Shown: positions 6,968 through 9,534 of the stretch, piece by piece | How the letters are laid out: each line of letters begins with the position of its first letter | Position numbering within the stretch: position 1 is the first letter of the stretch | Origin: an uncultured Eubacteriales bacterium | Lineage (GTDB): Bacteria; Bacillota; Clostridia; Christensenellales; Aristaeellaceae | DNA length: 9,534 bases | NCBI GenBank assembly: GCA_900553905.1 | Contig: USFL01000038.1 | Location: 1-9,534, forward strand | Reading direction: 5' to 3' | Notes under the pieces: generated by a model | Databases searched by the model: none | The model's input: only the letters and a program-made list of their open reading frames with translations | Told to the model about the DNA's origin: nothing | Made by a program: the position numbers and the translations under genes

Positions 6968-7339
6968 TTGTACTGCGACGATCAGCCGTTGGGCGGCGTA
7001 GGAGCCGCCGAAGAAGAAACCAGGGACCTCATCGAAGGCGTTGATGAGGACGGAAATAATGTGCTGCTGGAAGTCGTGCGCTATTTCTTCTACAACGGTG
7101 AAGAATACGTTGTACTGGGCGAAGCTCATGATGGCGAATGCGACTGTGAATGCGAGCATTGTGACCACCACGAGGAAGAGGAAGCCGTCAATCTCTATAT
7201 CATGAAGGTTGTCGAATCGGAGGAGGACGGCGAGGAAATCGAGGAATTCCTTCCCGTGGAAGACGAAGACCTGCTCGAGAAACTTATCGAAGTAGTTCAA
7301 GCGGACTTTGAGGCTGACGAAGAACTGGACGACGAGTAA
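6968..7339 (+). CDS. DUF1292 acidic protein with a Cys/His cluster
   Basis: The 123-residue product matches the DUF1292 pattern of Bacillota: VDEDGNNVLLEV (25-36), NGEEYVVL (43-50), a strand YIMKVV (77-82), the acidic LPVEDEDLLEKL (95-106), then a very acidic C-terminus. Function of the family is unknown. Between the second and third conserved blocks sits an insert with Cys58, Cys60, Cys62, His64, Cys65, His67 and His68, flanked by a run of Glu, which suggests metal binding. After the in-frame stop at 6902 the only start before the conserved core with any ribosome-binding signal is TTG 6968, preceded by a weak GTGGGG (6954-6959). TTG 6989 is the other in-frame candidate. The N-terminal 20 residues are therefore uncertain. 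The gene has its own promoter and terminator. Confidence 0.8.
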   Translation: MYCDDQPLGGVGAAEEETRDLIEGVDEDGNNVLLEVVRYFFYNGEEYVVLGEAHDGECDCECEHCDHHEEEEAVNLYIMKVVESEEDGEEIEEFLPVEDEDLLEKLIEVVQADFEADEELDDE

Positions 7340-7341
7340 AT

Positions 7342-7358
7342 ACCACCGTATGGGTGGT
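7342..7358 (+). terminator. Weak hairpin just after the DUF1292 stop
   Basis: ACCACC (7342-7347) pairs with GGTGGT (7353-7358) around a 5-nt loop, starting 2 nt after the stop codon. Only a short T-run follows (7358-7360), so it is a poor terminator. It may instead protect or attenuate the transcript before the stronger terminator at 7485. Confidence 0.35.
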
Positions 7359-7360
7359 TT

Positions 7361-7450
7361 CCTGCAAGGGATTTTTTCACCGGATCGGATTTTCCTACCA
7401 GCGGTCATAAGGCCGTAGATATAGACGGTTGGTTTTCCAGATCGAGCAGG
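7361..7450 (+). other. Foldable untranslated region after the DUF1292 gene
   Basis: No gene is seen between 7340 and 7484. Three nested complementary segments can form one long imperfect hairpin: CCTGC/GCAGG (7361-7365 with 7446-7450), GATC/GATC (7383-7386 with 7440-7443) and a 10-position stem with one G-G mismatch and one G-U pair (7397-7406 with 7424-7433). The loop is 17 nt. It may be only a structured 3' untranslated region, or a small RNA that uses the terminator at 7485. No known RNA family is recognised. Confidence 0.3.
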
Positions 7451-7484
7451 CGGGAAAAAGTGCATAACCCAAAGAACAAAATAT

Positions 7485-7513
7485 CCCGGACGGCAATGAC
7501 CGTCCGGGTTTTT
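7485..7513 (+). terminator. Strong intrinsic terminator, probably bidirectional
   Basis: A perfect 9-bp stem CCCGGACGG (7485-7493) and CCGTCCGGG (7500-7508) encloses a 6-nt loop and is followed by TTTTT (7509-7513). It ends the plus-strand DUF1292 transcript. On the minus strand the stem is followed by ATATTTTG, so it can also end the psuK-psuG transcript, whose last stop is at 7533. Confidence 0.92.
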
Positions 7514-7532
7514 GATTACGCGGAAAAGGCGC

Positions 7533-8453
7533 TTAGCGCCCCGCCAGCTCCGTCGCAATCTGCGCGCCCAGGCGCGCGTTGTTGTAGACCAGCTGGATAT
7601 TGGCCTTCAGGCTGTCCCCGCCGGTGAGCTTCTGAATTTTGTCCAGCAAGAAGGGCGTGGTGTCCTTGCCATGGATACCCAACGAGGCGGCTTCGGCGAG
7701 CGCGGCGTCGATGTTGCGGTTGATATAATCCAGGTCCATGGCGTATTCGTCGGGAATGGGATTGGTCACCAGCATGCCGCCCGCCAGCCCCATATCCAGC
7801 TTGACGGCGAAGGCGTCCGCGACCTCCTTGGGCGTATCCAGCCGGTAATCCACCTGAAAGCCGGAATGCGTGGTGTAGAAAGCGGGCAATTCCTTGGTGC
7901 GGTAGCCGATGACGGGCACGCCCTTGGTTTCCAGGTATTCCAGCGTCAGGCCCAGGTCCAGAATGCTCTTGGCTCCCGCGCATACCACCATCACCGGAGT
8001 CTGCGCGAGCTCCTCCAGGTCGGCGGAGATGTCCATGGTGGTTTCCGCGCCGCGATGAACGCCGCCAACGCCGCCCGTGGCAAAGACACGGATGCCCGCC
8101 AACGCCGCGCCGATCATGGTGGTGGCCACGGTGGTGGCCCCGTCCTCGCCGCGGGAGAGCAGCACCGGCAGGTCGCGGCGGCTGGCCTTGGTCACCGACA
8201 GCCCCTTTTTGCCCAGATGCTCGATTTGCTCATGGGTGCAGCCCACGGTGATTTTGCCACGAATGATGGCGATGGTCGCGGGCACCGCGCCATTTTCGCG
8301 CACAATGCGCTCCACATTCAGCGCCGTTTCCACATTCTGCGGATAGGGCATGCCATGGGAGATGATGGTGGATTCCAGCGCGACGACCGGCTTGCCAGCT
8401 TCGATTGCGGCTTTTACCTCGGGCGATACGTCCAGATACCTGTCAAGGTTCAT
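7533..8453 (-). CDS. psuG: Pseudouridine-5'-phosphate glycosidase
   Basis: PsuG splits pseudouridine 5'-phosphate reversibly into uracil and ribose 5-phosphate, breaking a C-glycosidic bond in the cytoplasm. The 306-residue length is normal. Conserved blocks include ALESTIISHGMPYPQN (25-40), VTKASRRDLP (87-96), GGVGGVHRGAE (127-137), DISADLEEL (141-149), CAGAKSILD (158-166) and KANIQLVYNN (283-292). Glu27, Lys89, His133, Asp145, Lys162 and Asn285 fall at a constant offset of four from the active-site residues I recall for E. coli PsuG, with Lys162 as the presumed Schiff-base lysine and Asp145 as the manganese ligand. AAGGAGG (plus 8461-8467) lies 7 nt before ATG. The gene starts 15 nt after the kinase gene, forming one operon. 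Confidence 0.96.
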   Translation of the reverse strand: MNLDRYLDVSPEVKAAIEAGKPVVALESTIISHGMPYPQNVETALNVERIVRENGAVPATIAIIRGKITVGCTHEQIEHLGKKGLSVTKASRRDLPVLLSRGEDGATTVATTMIGAALAGIRVFATGGVGGVHRGAETTMDISADLEELAQTPVMVVCAGAKSILDLGLTLEYLETKGVPVIGYRTKELPAFYTTHSGFQVDYRLDTPKEVADAFAVKLDMGLAGGMLVTNPIPDEYAMDLDYINRNIDAALAEAASLGIHGKDTTPFLLDKIQKLTGGDSLKANIQLVYNNARLGAQIATELAGR

Positions 8454-8468
8454 ACGGTTTCCTCCTTG

Positions 8469-9534
8469 CTATGCGTTTTGGATGATGCCTGCGATGGCGT
8501 CGGGTGTAATGAGGGGACTGACGGCGCTGTCCGCGCGGGCGCAGATGGCCGAGGCGGCCAGCCCGCTAAGCGCCATCTCGCGCAGCGAACGGCCCTCCTG
8601 CCAGGCGCAGGCGGCAGCGGCCAGAAATGCGTCGCCGCAGCCGGTGGTGTTGATGACGGGGCTGGCAAAGCAGGGCAGAATACCGCGCTCATGCCCGTCG
8701 TCATAATACACCCCCTGCGCGCCCAGTGAGATGAACACGTTCTGAAGGCCCAGAGCAAAGAACGCTTCCGCCGCGCGGGGCAGATCGCCGTCCCCGCGAA
8801 TTTCCACCCCGGTCAGCAGGCTGGCTTCGGGCCGGTTGGGCTTCATGGCGGTCAATCGCCCCAGAATGGGCCGGAGACGGCCTGCCTTTTTTACAGAAAC
8901 GGGATCGGCAAACAGGGGCGGCTTGAGGTTGGCAGCCAGGTACGAAAGACTCTCCGGCGGCAGGTTGGCATCCAGCACCACCAGCGCCGCGCGGTTGAGT
9001 GCCTCCAGTTGCGTGGACAGATAGGCGGGGGTCAGCGCATCGTAGATGGCCATGTCGCTCACCGCACCCACGATCTCGCCGTCCGCGTCGTTGAGGCACA
9101 GATAGGTGGAGGTGCGCGCGTTGGGCACGGTCAGGCTGTGGCTGAGATCGATGCCCAGCTCCCGGCAGCTCTGCTGAATTTGCTGGGCGTGCGCATCCTC
9201 GCCCACGGCGGTCACCATCAGCACGCGCTTTCCCAGTCGGCACAGGTTCTCCGCAATGTTGCGGCCCACGCCGCCCAGCGTGACGGTCACGCGGCCGGGA
9301 TTGCTGTCCGCCGGGACGAGCGTGCTGTCCGGCGTGCCGCCGATGTCCACGTTCACCGCACCGACTACGGCCACGTAGTCGCCCTCGCCCAGCAGGTAGC
9401 CCCGCCCGCGGATCAGCCCCTTGCGCATCAGGTTGGAGATATGCACCGCCACCGACGAACGCGTAATGCCCGCGCGCCGCGCCAGCTCCTGCTGGGAGAT
9501 CAGCGGGTCCTCACGGATCCATGCCAGAATTTCC
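8469..9534 (-). CDS. psuK: Winged-HTH/PfkB fusion kinase, probable pseudouridine kinase (5' end cut by window)
   Basis: The frame stays open to the window edge, so the N-terminus is missing; the GTG at 9452 is internal. The first 45 visible residues are a winged helix-turn-helix (ISQQELARRAGITRSSVAVH, then SNLMRKGLI). From about residue 51 a PfkB ribokinase-type fold follows: VVGAVNVDIGG (Asp63 in the sugar-binding region), LGGVGRNIAENL (86-97), the N-x-x-E motif in KPNRPEA (Asn233, Glu236), and NTTGCGDAF with anion hole and catalytic base Asp301. Position directly before psuG indicates pseudouridine as substrate, phosphorylated with ATP to pseudouridine 5'-phosphate. PfkB kinases with this HTH are a known group. 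The HTH suggests that the protein also regulates this operon, which is inference. Another nucleoside or sugar as substrate is possible but less likely here. Confidence 0.93.
   Translation of the reverse strand, partial: EILAWIREDPLISQQELARRAGITRSSVAVHISNLMRKGLIRGRGYLLGEGDYVAVVGAVNVDIGGTPDSTLVPADSNPGRVTVTLGGVGRNIAENLCRLGKRVLMVTAVGEDAHAQQIQQSCRELGIDLSHSLTVPNARTSTYLCLNDADGEIVGAVSDMAIYDALTPAYLSTQLEALNRAALVVLDANLPPESLSYLAANLKPPLFADPVSVKKAGRLRPILGRLTAMKPNRPEASLLTGVEIRGDGDLPRAAEAFFALGLQNVFISLGAQGVYYDDGHERGILPCFASPVINTTGCGDAFLAAAACAWQEGRSLREMALSGLAASAICARADSAVSPLITPDAIAGIIQNA

Noticed and set aside
6934..7044. A separate 36-codon gene starting MENRQRK
   Set aside because: Its second half is a run of Arg that is simply the Glu-rich DUF1292 frame read one base off. 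It is kept only as a start-site question, not as a gene.
6770..7558. Minus-strand open frame of 262 codons across the DUF1292 gene
   Set aside because: It runs through the promoter, leader, terminator and both untranslated regions. Its hydrophobic stretches are the complement of the acidic codons of the DUF1292 gene.
7512..8729. Plus-strand open frame of 405 codons opposite psuG and psuK
   Set aside because: It starts inside the terminator region and is antisense to a clearly identified enzyme with all active-site residues.

Overview
The window is GC-rich bacterial DNA with Shine-Dalgarno sites of the AGGAGG type. Two of its genes belong to families typical of Bacillota (a UPF0291/DUF896 protein and a DUF1292 protein). 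With the visibly high GC content this suggests a high-GC member of the Clostridia, perhaps a gut or other anaerobe. That placement is inference from gene families and composition, with no phylogenetic test. The window holds eight genes, the first and last cut by its edges. It has no rRNA, tRNA, CRISPR array, insertion sequence or phage gene that I can see.

Left block, plus strand, 1-5990: an envelope gene cluster. A truncated polytopic membrane protein resembling GT-C glycosyltransferases (3-2138) is followed by a well-formed SigA-type promoter that overlaps its stop codon. This promoter should drive three tightly spaced genes: a zinc-ribbon plus Yip1-like membrane protein (2203-3297), a membrane-anchored M1-family metallopeptidase (3294-4826), and a fusion of a GT2 polyprenyl-phosphate glycosyltransferase with a GtrA domain (4860-5990). 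The GT2-GtrA protein could make and move a lipid-linked sugar that the GT-C-like protein transfers to a surface acceptor. That link is inference from domain logic and adjacency.

Middle, 5967-6724: a GNAT acetyltransferase on the minus strand, with an unusual four-cysteine tail, lies convergent to the GT2-GtrA gene. Its apparent intrinsic terminator sits inside the last codons of that gene. It is divergent, with only 29 bp between starts, from a small UPF0291/DUF896 gene.

Right-middle, 6725-7513: an AT-rich island and a strong SigA-like promoter (TTGTTT-17-TATAAT) lead through a 130-nt leader into a DUF1292 gene. Its product is acidic and carries a Cys/His cluster. Its start codon is awkward: a lone in-frame TTG, with a better Shine-Dalgarno/ATG pair in another frame. 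The gene is followed by about 145 nt of foldable untranslated sequence and a strong terminator that could serve both strands.

Right end, minus strand, 7533-9534: a pseudouridine catabolism operon. A PfkB kinase with an N-terminal winged helix-turn-helix (psuK type, cut by the window end) is followed 15 nt later by pseudouridine-5'-phosphate glycosidase (psuG). Together they would convert pseudouridine to uracil and ribose 5-phosphate, and the kinase's DNA-binding domain suggests self-regulation.

I found no clearly unprecedented system. The most unusual local features are the two cysteine-rich additions (GNAT tail and DUF1292 insert), the start-site conflict at the DUF1292 gene, the structured sequence after it, and the composition of the envelope cluster.
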